Under the pieces are notes generated by a model. The model had not been told where the DNA came from. It saw only the letters and a list, made by a program, of their open reading frames with translations, and ran no database searches. Source: Zhengitettix transpicula (taxonomy: Eukaryota > Arthropoda > Insecta > Orthoptera > Tetrigidae). Taken from it: DNA of 64,000 bases. The DNA is taken from NCBI GenBank assembly GCA_037074705.1, contig CM073596.1, positions 17,380,501 through 17,444,500 on the forward strand. Reading direction: 5' to 3'. Position 1 is the stretch's first letter, and the number at the start of each line of letters is the position of its first letter. The position numbers and the translations under genes were made by a program. Shown piece by piece: positions 10,669-22,959 of this stretch.

Positions 10669-10674
10669 AATAAA
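10669..10674 (+). promoter_or_regulatory. hdc: Possible proximal poly(A) signal
   Basis: AATAAA about 400 nt after the stop, followed by TGTGCATAATC and T-rich sequence. It could define a short-UTR isoform. The hexamer is common by chance in AT-rich DNA. Confidence 0.3.
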
Positions 10675-10764
10675 TGTGCATAATCATTTTTATCATATTG
10701 CTTCACCCCCACAGTGTATGGGTGTTTAATAATATTTAAAAAATACAAAAATGTAAAAAAATAA

Positions 10765-10780
10765 ATATATATATATATAT
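10765..10780. repeat. (AT)n microsatellite
   Basis: A short alternating AT run. Confidence 0.9.
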
Positions 10781-12542
10781 TGCTAAGTACAAAATATTAT
10801 ATGCTAGACTTTGGGGATTGAAAAGTTGGTAGCACGTTGGCATTGGATAAAGCCAAGCGCAAAAGACATTGTGTAATTTTCTTTTTTCATCCAGATTATA
10901 ACTTCCTCTGAAATTTAAACTCCGCATATTCGAGATCTATTTTTAAAAAAAACTTGATTGGTTATTTTCTCATCTAATTTTGTGCTTGGTAGTTTCCGAT
11001 TACATGTAACCTGAAAGGAGTTCTCTGATAAAGTAACGGGAGTTGGAGGTGTAGGAATGTGTTCGCTGATTTATTTGTAACATTGACAATATATTGTTTA
11101 TCTATGTTAACATAGATTAATTTTTTTTTCACTTTTTAATGGAGGCGATAGGGTTTTATTAAACGGAAAAGTAAATAATTGCCAGTGCCAATTTTATTCT
11201 CACTACCAGCCTTGCTCTGCCACAGGTGTAATAGTGTTAAAACTGTTTTAAAATAAAAATAAGTTTTCCTAGAGGTAAGACTGCTTAGTTTTGTAAAACT
11301 TTAATTATATGCTTTGTGTGTGTTAAAAAAATGGAAGAGTTGCATTTCATTTTTTGTCTCCAAGAGAGAGCACAATAATGTTAGAACAATTACTTTAACA
11401 AATGTCTGATTTATATACTTTTTTCGTGTCACAGAATCAAAATGTTAGAATTTGTGTGCGTGTGTTGGGAATGTGAGTACAGAAGGTGTTTGGACCTCTG
11501 TGGTTGATTTAAGATTGTGATGAATTTGTTGTATAGTAAACATTTAATCTTCATGTTTTTTGCCAAGAGCAATTGTATTGTGACATTTGTAACATTTAGA
11601 ACTTGGCACTACCTTCGACTTCCTAATTGTTAATTATTAGTGAATAATGATGGCACTTACACCGGTTATCACTTGAGGGAAACGTGATTAAAGAAAATAT
11701 GTCCATATTCATCCCTTTGCAAGAATGAAAGTGTCATTCTGAATATTTTAAATGTACTGTTACAATAATATATCAGTTTAAGTGTAGAGATGGAAAAGAA
11801 ACATCCCCATTTTACTCATGTTCTTACCAAAATCTTTTATGATGTAAAGAAAGATTTTTTTATATATTAGAAGTTGATATATTAATACTATATTATAATA
11901 TATATGAAATATTAATATACAAGTCGGATCAATTTTAACGATTGTTCCAATGTTGAATAAGCCTAATGGAGTAGTTTAGAACAAATATTTGACAATTAAT
12001 TTCTTTTTGTTGTATATTGAGAGGGTGGAAGATCAATGTTTTAGTGAATTTATTGGATTATTATCCATTTTCTCACAAGGTTTTTGCGTCTTAATAAATG
12101 CAGACCGATCTGTTCATTTTCCTGTGTTCTACATTTCCCTTTTGAATACTATGCCTGAGCATAAGATTAAAAATCTTATTTCACATTCATGTCTTTAATC
12201 TAGTATAATTAATTTTTAAATATATGAGACAACTACTTATTTTTGTGTTTCAGTTATCCAGGTTTTTGTTTTCACTATAAATACCATTAAAACTATTGTT
12301 CATTTCCAACACATTTGCTTATAGGATTAATACTTACAGTACCTAGTACATGTCTAATAACCTCCTGATTAAAAGTCACAAAGAAATGATGTACAAAAGT
12401 TACAAAAAAGCCTTTACAAAAAAAAACAAAGCAAAACAACCTTTGTACAAAGATAATTAACCTCATACTAATTGAGTGTGAATGATTGTGAGGAAAAATT
12501 AATTAGGCTTAAAAATAATTACAATATATATAGAGAGAGAAG

Positions 12543-12563
12543 TATATATATATATATATATAT
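12543..12563. repeat. (AT)n microsatellite
   Basis: An alternating TA run of about 21 nt preceded by a short GA run (12532-12540). Confidence 0.9.
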
Positions 12564-14391
12564 CTTACAATGAAGTGTGCATGCTTGCGAGAATGTTACA
12601 GAAGCCAAGTTGTTGTTCCAAATCTATTTGACTAATGAGGATCCAACGTTACATAGTAATAATTATTTGTGTTCATGTATGCAATTTTGTATTGTTTAAG
12701 GTCAGTAAATGTGAAATATGTTTCTTAATTTTTTTTGTTTTTCAATCTGGAGAAAGGTGAAAATAGAAATCATGCAGAAGTGACTTTTCTATTCGATGTT
12801 TAAGAATTCACTGTAATGGCCTTTAATGACTGCCCTCTCACGGTGGAACAGTTTGTTGTTCTAACATAATCGTAGTTGTAGGCTTATGTGCATGTAGTGA
12901 TTTTGTAGAATTGCATTACTTAAAAGAAGTAGATATTCCAAACATATATATATATATACAGATATGAAGTACTTTAGATATGTAGTACAGGTGTAGCATT
13001 GCCAAATAGAATTTTTCAGTAGTTTAATTTCTTGCTTTCATCTGCTGCCACAAGTGTTATATAACTTAATATGCATGTATCTGGCCTAATATTTTATAAA
13101 ATGTTTGTAATATTAAAGTTAAATAAGAGTATTTGGAATGTACAGATGAGATTTATGTGGGAGAGGCCTAAGTAAAACTATTGGATTTTTTTTAAAAAAA
13201 AATGAATGGTGCTGTTACAGACCAACTATTGTGAGGGTAGCAGAAAAAAAAACTAAGTGTAATTATACAGTATAATATCAAAAGTATTTTATCACAGAAA
13301 GTAGTTAATGAAGATTCGATAGGGATAGGAATTTTTGTTCTTCCAAGAATTGATGAGATGTGGGAAAAGGTATGTTTGTAATTTGCAATTTTTGGCCATT
13401 TCTTAAAGCATCAGAACTGTATGCTGGTGGAGTGGACCAAAGGATTACTCGGATGGCAAGGTAAAGGCAGACTTTTAGTGTAGTGAAGGCCTAATTGTTT
13501 TTAGCTCTGCTATAGAATTCTTTGAAATAAGATACGACAGGTGATTGGAGGAAAAGAATGGAATCAATTGCTCACTTTTTTACATTTTGAAACGTCACGA
13601 TAAAAATTAAAATGAACAGACAACATCCATTTCACTACTGTAAGCTTGTTTTGCTTTTTTGTGAAACGCACATTATAAAAAAAAAATTCTTGAGAGCTGA
13701 GAAAATTTCGGAAAATGAATTTTGGTAAATGTTAAATCGAAGGCAATATCTTTTAATTACATTCTCCACGTATCAACCTTTTAACAAATGTTCCAAAGCA
13801 CGTAAATAAAAGTGGAGTGCTGTAAAATAATAATTTTTGATGGAAAAAAAAAGACTTACTGGTTCTACGACTAATCTATCCATAAGAGTGTACTATATTA
13901 ATTACACGTATATTAACTAGTTTTTTGCTAATCTGTCAAAGCACAATTGTGAACATTAACCTGAGAAATTTTTATATATTAGGCCTTAATTGACGAGTGT
14001 AGATTTTTCCTATTCTTCATGTAATAAAATAATTAGATATTAAATAATATCACATTATTTTATACGTGTGGTGTCAAAATTTGTTGGGCACTTTATCCTT
14101 AGTAGCTAATCGCATAGTTGGTAGTCGTTGGCGCACTTTGTCGTTGTTTCCTGATCACACCAACGGAGGGTTGGGCATGCGTGTGTTGTGATATTTGAAT
14201 GCAAAGAAATGTGTATAGTTGCAGGTATTTAACATTTCTCTATGTTTAAATTCTATTTTGCTTTTCAAGAGGTGATTATTTTAATGGAGCCTGATTTTTA
14301 CTGATAACAATGGAAGTGGTGTTTAGTTCGAAAGAGTTAATAACTAATTGTGTGTGTGTTCGAATAAATGGTTTATATTATTGTAAATATG

Positions 14392-14399
14392 ACGTATAG
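14392..14399 (+). promoter_or_regulatory. Pumilio-type motif UGUAAAUA
   Basis: An exact match to UGUANAUA in the inferred 3' UTR. Confidence 0.3.
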
Positions 14400-15570
14400 A
14401 GATAAGTACGTATATGTGAATAAATGATTTTTTTTAACGGGGAAGCTTAAAGTAGGGGGTTCCAAATCTTCACTGGTTTCCAAATTTAGTTCAGCCAATA
14501 TCGTCCGAAACTATAATCTCACATCGAAAATGGAGAAATGTATTTAGTTTTTAATTGTGTTCCTGTTCGAGAAGTGCTGGAAAACCCCACGATTTCGCTT
14601 ACCTTAATTTTTTCTCGGGAGAAGGGCGGTGGTTCTCTACATTAATTGAATCATTTAATTTCTTTCGTATTGATTCTATTCGGAGTCAGTAGGGATGTTG
14701 CTAGAAGATTGAGGAGGCACGGGGTGTGTGTTTTGCGAATTTGAAGAATATTATGAAGGAAATGAAATATTATTAATAATTTTAACACAGGTAAATACAA
14801 AAAGTTTTCTATATTGATACGTTCTCATTTGCAAGAGATTGTAAGTAAACGTTTATTAGATAGATGTACACAGAATCTAGTTTTTCTCTGATTTTTCTGC
14901 GGCGCATTTTAATGAGGTAGAAGGAAACCGCGACCCTTAAAAGTATGTTTTATGTCTAGGGGTTGAGGGTGTCTAGGTTTGTGTATTTTTTTTCTGGTTT
15001 CCCCCCCACTATAATAATTAATCGCTTAACACATTACGTTTCGATCATATAAAGCAACCTTTTTTCTCTTTTGCCAGTTGGTCTTCTCTTCAACTCCACT
15101 GACAGTCATCTTTGGACTGTTTATAAAGGGTGCCCCCGCTCTCCCCACAACCCCTAAAAAAGTACAAATTTTTGTAATAACCAAAATGTATGTAAAAGAA
15201 TATTAAAATAAATATATATAAACTATATTATACAGAGTATAACTATAAAAAGTTTTCGGTGTGAGCTTTTGTGTAGGTGGCTATTTATCATTCGTGATCG
15301 TGGCGTTATTTTTGTCGACTTAATTTTTTTTTTATTTAGGTTTTTTCCGCATGTGTTTGTGATCACACAGTTATTACATTGTCTCTCCAGAACTACTATG
15401 TACGAAATCCGCCGCAACAATTGCTACTGTATCACTCCAGTTTCATTTTTTTTCTTCGACCCTACAAAAATTTCAGAATTATTCAAGTAGAACTACAAAT
15501 AGGAGAGCGACTGTTGTGACTAATTGACTTTTGAAATATATTTCTCTAAAAGGAAAGGAATGTTAATACT

Positions 15571-15578
15571 TGTAAATA
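15571..15578 (+). promoter_or_regulatory. Pumilio-type motif UGUAAAUA
   Basis: A second exact match to UGUANAUA in the inferred 3' UTR. Confidence 0.3.
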
Positions 15579-16254
15579 TTGTAATTGTGGAAAAAAATTA
15601 TCAATATAGTATTGGTATATTATAATATTAATATGTACCTTTTTCGTGGCTGTTAAAATGAATAAAAATCCTTTATTATTTTTTTACAAATGAAAAACAG
15701 AAAACTTGGCCTAATTTATCGTCTCTTTACTAATTTGTGCAATTTGTGAAACCACGTCAAATTTTATTTTGCAAACATAGTGATCCATTTTCTTTGTCAA
15801 TGCTCAACAAGATTTCACCTTTGGACTTGTGGTTTCCCAAAAAAAAAAAACGTTTTAAAAGAAACGAAAATCTTTAGAGACATCTAGTCCGTTATTTAAT
15901 CTGCTTTCGCGAAAAAAAAAGAGAATATAAACTGTTAATCTTTTTTAAAAGAAAAAAATATTGTTAATGATGTGTGAGTGGCAACTTTTTAAATCTTTTT
16001 AGAAACTATAAGTGAGTAGGATTATTAATGTATTATAAAAATGAACAAGTACATTATATCAGGTAATGTTTTATATGATGGTTTTGGTGTCAATTGTGAG
16101 AATTATAACAAAATAAAAAATATATGATGTGTATCACTATTAATAAAGAATAAAACATTATGTTTAAAAGTATATGATATAAATATATATCAATGACGTT
16201 TGTATTGAACGATATTGTATTTTTTAAACTGTGGCAGTGTGTTGGTGCATATTT

Positions 16255-16262
16255 TGTAAATA
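16255..16262 (+). promoter_or_regulatory. Pumilio-type motif UGUAAAUA
   Basis: A third exact match, about 115 nt before the distal poly(A) signal. Confidence 0.3.
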
Positions 16263-16375
16263 CACTTGAGCGCCTAACTATAGGCGAAGCTTTCTTTCGT
16301 TGTGAGTGACCATGTGTCCGGAAGCAAACGAGCTTTTCATGGCTTTTGTATGTTAGTTACATAAGAGTAATTACA

Positions 16376-16430
16376 AATAAACTTAACAATCGTCATGATT
16401 GCTTATGAATATTTGTTTTTGTGGTCGGTT
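16376..16430 (+). terminator. hdc: Distal hdc poly(A) signal and GT-rich element
   Basis: AATAAA at 16376-16381 is followed about 30 nt later by TTTGTTTTTGTGGTCGG (16412-16428), a good GU-rich downstream element. Cleavage is expected near 16395. This is the last convincing 3'-end signal before the satellite array begins at 16564. Confidence 0.55.
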
Positions 16431-16563
16431 ATTTCAAAAACCCCTTCCAGTAATCCGCACTTCCTTCTCCGGGAAATGTCTGTAACGTCAATGTTACGCT
16501 GGAAATTTTTTTACGGTAACAGCCTACATGAGGGTAATCCACATGGTGGTAACTCACCTTTAA
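16396..16563. other. Spacer between hdc 3' end and satellite
   Basis: About 170 bp of unique-looking sequence lie between the inferred cleavage site and the first satellite monomer. No motif stands out. Confidence 0.5.
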
Positions 16564-18002
16564 TAGCATAGTCTTAGGCGTTTATTAATACATTTTCAAG
16601 AGAAAAAAATTTTTTAACTAAAATTTAAATAAAACATACAAGGCTATAGTCTTAGGCGTTTATTAATGAATTTTTAAGAGAAAAAAATTTTTTAACTTTA
16701 ATTTAAATAAAACATACAAGGCTATAGCCTTAGGCGTTTATTAATAAATTTTCAAGAAAAAAAAAAGTTTTACTAAAATTTAAATAAAAACATACAAGGC
16801 TATAGCCTTAGGCGTTTATTAATAAATTTTCAAGAGAAAAAAATTTTTTAACTTAAATTTAAATAAAACATACAAGGCTATAGCCTTAGGCGTTTATAAT
16901 TAATTTTCAAGAGAAAAAAAATTTTTAACTAAAATTTTAATAAAAACATACAAGGCTATAGTCTTAGGAGTTTATTAATAAATTTTGAAGAGAAAAAAAA
17001 ATTTAAACTAAAATTTTAATAGAAAAAAAAGGCTATAGTCTTAGGCGTTTATTAATAAATTTTCAAGAGAAAAAAAATTTTTAACTAATATTTTAATAGA
17101 AACATACAAGTCTATAGTCTTAGGCGTTTATTAATAAATTTTCAAGAGAAAAAAAATTTTTAACTAAAATTTAAATAAAACATACAAGGCTATAGCCTTA
17201 GGCGTTTATTAATAAATTTTCAAGAGAAAAAAAATTTTTACCTAAAATTTAAATAAAACATACAAGGCTATAGCCTTAGGCGTTCATTAATAAATTAATA
17301 AATTTACAAGAGAAAAAAAATTTTTAAATAAAACATACAAGGCTATAGCCTTAGGCGTTTATTAATAAGTTTTCAAGAGAAAAAAAATTTTAACTAAAAT
17401 TTTAATAAAAACATACAAGGCTATAGTTAGTTTATAAATAAACTTTCAAAAGAAAAAAAATTTTAACTAAAATTTTAATAAAAACATACAAGGCTTAGCC
17501 TTTTGCGTTTATTAATAAATTTTTATGAGAAAAAAATTTTTTAACTAAAATTTTAAAAAAAACATACAAGGCTATATATATTCTTAGGCGTTTATTATTA
17601 ATTTTCAAGAGAAAAAAAATTTTTTAACTAAAATTTAAATAAAACATACAAGGCCTTAGCCGTTTATTAATAAATTTTTAAGAGAAAAAAAATTTTTAAC
17701 TAAACTTTTAATAGAAACATACAAGTCTATAGTCTTAGGCGTTTATTAATAAATTTCCAAGAGAAAAAATTTTTTAACTAAAATTTAAATAAAACATACA
17801 AGGCTATGGCCTTAGGCGTTTATTAATAAATTTTCAAGAGAAAAAAAAGTTTTACTAAAATTTAAATAAAAACATAGGCGTTTATTAATAAATTTTTAAG
17901 AGAAAAAAATTTTTTAACTTAAATTTAAATAAAACATACAAGGCTATAGCCTTAGGCGTTTATTAATAAATTTTCAAGAGAAAAAAAATTTTTAACTAAA
18001 AT

Positions 18003-19175
18003 TTAAATAAAACATACAAAGCTATAGTCTTAGGCGTTTATTAATAAATTTTCAATAGAAAAAAAAATTTTAACTACAATTTTAATAAAAATATACAAGG
18101 CTATAGTCTTAGGCGTTTATTAATAAATTTTCAAGAGAAAAAAAATTTTTAACTAAAATTTTAATAAAAACATACAAGGCTATAGTCTTAGGAGTTTATT
18201 AAAAAATTTTGAAGAGAAAAAAAATTTTTAACTAAAATTTTAATAGAAAAAAAAAGGCTATATACTTAGGCGTTTATTAATAAATTTTCAAGAGAAAAAA
18301 AATTTTTAACTAAAATTTTAATAAAAATATACAAGGAGTTTATTAAAATATTTTGAAGAGAAAAAAAATTTTTAACTAAAATTTTAATAGAAAAAAAAAG
18401 GCTATATACTTAGGCGTTTATTAATAAATTTTCAAGAGAAAAAAAATTTTTAACTAAAATTTTAATAGAAACATACAAGTCTATAGTCTTAGGCGTTTAT
18501 TAATGAATTTTCAAAAGAAAAAAAATTTTTAACTAAAATTTAAATAAAACATACAAGGCTATAGCCTTAGGCGTTTATTAATAAATTTTCAAGAGAAAAA
18601 AAATTTTTAACTAAAATTTAAATAAAACATACAAAGCTATAGTCTTAGGCGTTTATTAATAAATTTTCAATAGAAAAAAAAATTTTAACTACAATTTTAA
18701 TAAAAATATACAAGGCTATAGTCTTAGGCGTTTATTAATAAATTTTCAAGAGAAAAAAAATTTTTAACTAAAATTTTAATAAAAACATACAAGGCTATAG
18801 TCTTAGGAGTTTATTAAAAAATTTTGAAGAGAAAAAAAATTTTTAACTAAAATTTTAATAGAAAAAAAAAGGCTATATACTTAGGCGTTTATTAATAAAT
18901 TTTCAAGAGAAAAAAAATTTTTAACTAAAATTTTAATAAAAATATACAAGGAGTTTATTAAAATATTTTGAAGAGAAAAAAAATTTTTAACTAAAATTTT
19001 AATAGAAAAAAAAAGGCTATATACTTAGGCGTTTATTAATAAATTTTCAAGAGAAAAAAAATTTTTAACTAAAATTTTAATAGAAACATACAAGTCTATA
19101 GTCTTAGGCGTTTATTAATGAATTTTCAAAAGAAAAAAAATTTTTAACTAAAATTTAAATAAAACATACAAGGCT
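18003..19175. repeat. 615-bp higher-order tandem duplication in satellite
   Basis: Segment 18003-18560 recurs at 18618-19175 with the same private variants: an ACAAAGCTATAG unit, a TTTTCAATAG unit, an ACAAGGAGTTTATTAAAATA fusion and a TTAATGAATTTTCAAAAG unit. The offset is 615 bp. The copies look nearly identical, implying a recent event. Confidence 0.9.
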
Positions 19176-19770
19176 ATATATAGCCTTAGGCGTTTATTAA
19201 AAAACTTTCAAGAGAAAAAAAATTTTTAACTAAAATTTAAATAAAACATACAAGGCTATAGCCTTAGGCGTTTATTAATAAATTTTCAAGAGAAAAAAAT
19301 TTTTTAACTAAAATTTTAATAGTAACATACAAGTCTACAGTCTTAGGCGTTTATTAATAAATTTTCAAGAGAAAAAAAATTTTTAACTAAAATTTAAATA
19401 AAACATACAAGGCTAAAGCCTTAGGCGTTTATTAATAAATTTTCAAGATAAAAAAAATTTTTAACTAAAATTTAAATAAAACATACAAGGCTATATAGCC
19501 TTAGGCGTTTATTAATAAATTTTCAAGAGAAAAAAATTTTTTAACTAAAATTTTAATAGAAACATACAAGGCTATAGCCTTAGGCGTTTATTAATAAATT
19601 TTCAAGAGAAAAAAAAGTTTTACTAAAATTTAAATAAAAACATACAAGGCTTAGCCTTATGCGTTTATTAATAAATTTTTAAGAGAAAAAAATTTTTTAA
19701 CTAAAATTTAAATAAAACATACAAGGCTATAGTCTTAAACGTTTATTAATAAATTGTTAAGAGAAAAAAT

Positions 19771-22510
19771 ATTTCTAACTAAAATTTAAATAAAACATAC
19801 AAGGCTATAGTCTTAGGCGTTTATTAATAAATTTTCGAGAAAAAAAAAATTTCTTATTAAAATTTAAATAAAACATACAAGGCTATAGTCTTAGGCGTTT
19901 ATTAATAAATTTTCAAGGGAAAAAAATTTCTAACTAAAATTTAAATAAAACATACAAGGCTATAGTCTTAGGCGTTTATTAATAAATTTTCAAGAGAAAA
20001 AAAATTTCTAACTAAAATTTAAATAAAACATTCAAGGCTATATATAGTCTTAGGCGTTTATTAATAAATTTTCAAAAAAAAAAAATTTCTAACTAAAATT
20101 TAAATAAAACATACAAGGCTATAGTCTTAGGCGTTTATTAATAAATTTTCAAGAGAAAAAAATCTTCTAACTAAAATTTAAATAAAACATACAAGGCTAT
20201 AGTCTTAGGCGTTTATTATGAAATTTTCAAGAGAAAAAAAATTTCTAACTAAAATTTAAATAAAACATACAAGGCTATAGTCTTAGGCGTTTATTAATAA
20301 ATTTTCAAGAGAAAAAATTGTTTAACTAAAATTTAAATAAAAACATACAAGGCTATAGTCTTAGGCGTTAATTAATAAATTTTCAAGAGAAAAATTTTCT
20401 AACTAAATTTTAAATAAAACATACAAGGCTAGAGTCTTAAGCGTTTATTATGAAATTTTCAAAAGAAAAAAAATTTCTAATTAAAATTTAAATAAAACAT
20501 ACAAGGCTATAGCCTTAGGCGTTTATCATGAAATTTTCAAGAGAAGAAAAATTTCTAACTAAAATTTAAATAAAACATACGAGGCAATAGTCTTAGGCGT
20601 TTATTAATAAATTTTCAAGAGAAAAAAAATTTCTCACTAAAATTTAAATAAAACATACAAGGCTATAGTCTTAGGCGTTTATAATGAAATTTTCAAGAGA
20701 AAAAAAATTTCTAACTAAAATTAAAATAAAACATACAAGGCTATAGTCTGAGGCGTTTATTCTGAAATTTTCAAGAGAAAAAAAATTTCTAACTAAAATT
20801 TAAATAAAACATAGGCGTTTATTATGAAATTTTTAAGAAAAAAAAAATTTCTAACTAAAATTTAAATAAAACATACAAAGCTATAGTCTTATTCGTTTAT
20901 TAATAAATTTTCAAGAGAAAAAAAATTTCTAACTAAAATTTAAATAAAACATACAAGGCTATAGTCTTAGGCGTTTATTTATAAATTTTCAAGAGAAAAA
21001 AATTTCTAACTAAAATTTAAATAAAACATACAAGGCTATAGTCTTAGGCGTTTATTATGAAATTTTCAAGAGAAAAAAAATTTCTAACTAAAATTTAAAT
21101 AAAACATACAAGGCTATAGTCTTAGGCGTTAATTAATAAATTTTCAAGAGAAAAAAAATTTCTAACTAAAATTTAAATTAAACATACAAGGCTATAGTCT
21201 TAGGCGTTTATTAATATTTTTCAAGAGAAAAATAATTTCTAACTAAAATTTAAATAAAACATACAAGGCTATGGTCTTAGGCGTTTATTAATAAATTTTC
21301 AAGAGAAAAAAAATTTCTAACTAAAATTTAAATAAAACATACAAGGCGTTTATTAATAAATTTTCAAGAGAAAAAAATTTTTTAACTAAAATATTAATAA
21401 AAACATACAAGGCTATAGTCTTAGGCGTTTATTAATAAATTTTCAAGAGAAAAAAATTTTTTAACTAAAATATTAATAAAAACATACAAGGCTATAGTCT
21501 TAGGCGTTTATTAATAAATTTTCAAATGAAAAAAAATTTCTAACTAAAATTTAAATAAAACAAACAAGGCTATAGTCTTAGGCGTTTAATAATAAATTTT
21601 CAAGAGAAAAAAAATTTCTAACTAAAGTTTTAATAAATTTTCAAGAGAAAAACTATTTCTAACTAAAATTTAAATAAAACATACAAGGCTATAGTCTTAG
21701 GCGTTTATTATGAAATTTTCAAGAGAAAAAAAATTTCTAACTAAAATTTAAATAAAACATACAAGGCTATAGTCTTAGGCGTTTATTAATAAATTTTCAA
21801 GAGAAAAAAAATTTCTAACTAAAATTTAAATTAAACATACAAGGCTATAGTCTTAGGCGTTTATTAATATTTTTCAAGAGAAAAATAATTTCTAACTAAA
21901 ATTTAAATAAAACATACAAGGCTATGGTCTTAGGCGTTTATTAATAAATTTTCAAGAGAAAAAAAATTTCTAACTAAAATTTAAATAAAACATACAAGGC
22001 GTTTATTAATAAATTTTCAAGAGAAAAAAATTTTTTAACTAAAATATTAATAAAAACATACAAGGCTATAGTCTTAGGCGTTTATTAATAAATTTTCAAG
22101 AGAAAAAAATTTTTTAACTAAAATATTAATAAAAACATACAAGGCTATAGTCTTAGGCGTTTATTAATAAATTTTCAAATGAAAAAAAATTTCTAACTAA
22201 AATTTAAATAAAACAAACAAGGCTATAGTCTTAGGCGTTTAATAATAAATTTTCAAGAGAAAAAAAATTTCTAACTAAAGTTTTAATAAATTTTCAAGAG
22301 AAAAACTATTTCTAACTAAAATTTAAATAAAACATACAAGGCTATAGTCTTAGGCGTTTATTAATAAATTTTCAAGAGAAAAAAAATTTCTAACTAAAAT
22401 ATTAATAAAAATATACAAGACTATAGTCTTAGGCGTTTATTAATAAATTTTCAAGAGAAAAAAAATTTCTAACTAAAATTTAAATAAAACATACAAGGCT
22501 ATAGTCTTAG
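19771..22510. repeat. Satellite domain of the C subfamily
   Basis: Almost every monomer in this block reads ATTTCTAACT or a close variant, whereas the units before it read ATTTTTAACT. Many also carry TTATTATGAAATTTTC in place of TTATTAATAAATTTTC. The switch is sharp at both sides. Confidence 0.8.
21050..22335. repeat. 653-bp higher-order tandem duplication in satellite
   Basis: Anchors recur at a constant 653-bp offset: TTTATTATGA (21051 and 21704), TTAATATTTTTCAAG (21211 and 21864), and the AACTATTTCT fusion (21651 and 22304). Confidence 0.9.
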
Positions 22511-22959
22511 GCGTTTATTAATAAATTTTCAAGAGAAAAAAAATTTTTAACTAAAATTTTAATAAAAACATACAAGGCTATAGTCTTAGGCGTTTATTAA
22601 TAAATTTTCAATAGAAAAAAAAATTTTAACTACAATTTTAATAAAAATATACAAGGCTATAGTCTTAGGCGTTTATTAATAAATTTTCAAGAGAAAAAAA
22701 ATTTTTAACTTAAATTTAAATAAAACATACAAGGCAATAGCCTTAGGCGTTTATTAATAAATTTTCAAGAGAAAAAAAAGTTTTACTAAAATTTAAATAA
22801 AAACATAGGCGTTTATTAATAAATTTTTAAGAGAAAAAAATTTTTTAACTTAAATTTAAATAAAACATACAAGGCTATGGCCTTAGGCGTTTATTAATAA
22901 ATTTTCAAGAGAAAAAAATTTTTTAACCAAAATTAAATATAACATACAAGGCTATAGTC

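Larger units (their letters stand above)
10272..16395 (+). other. hdc: Inferred long hdc 3' UTR
   Basis: After the stop there are about 6.1 kb of AT- and T-rich DNA with no frame resembling a protein and no transposon that I recognise, unlike the repeat-dense flanks. A canonical poly(A) signal with a GT-rich downstream element closes it at 16376-16430. Earlier AATAAA hexamers (10669-10674, 15661-15666, 16142-16147) could give shorter forms. Three exact Pumilio-type UGUAAAUA octamers occur in the distal part. The extent is inferred from sequence only; the transcript could end earlier. Confidence 0.5.
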
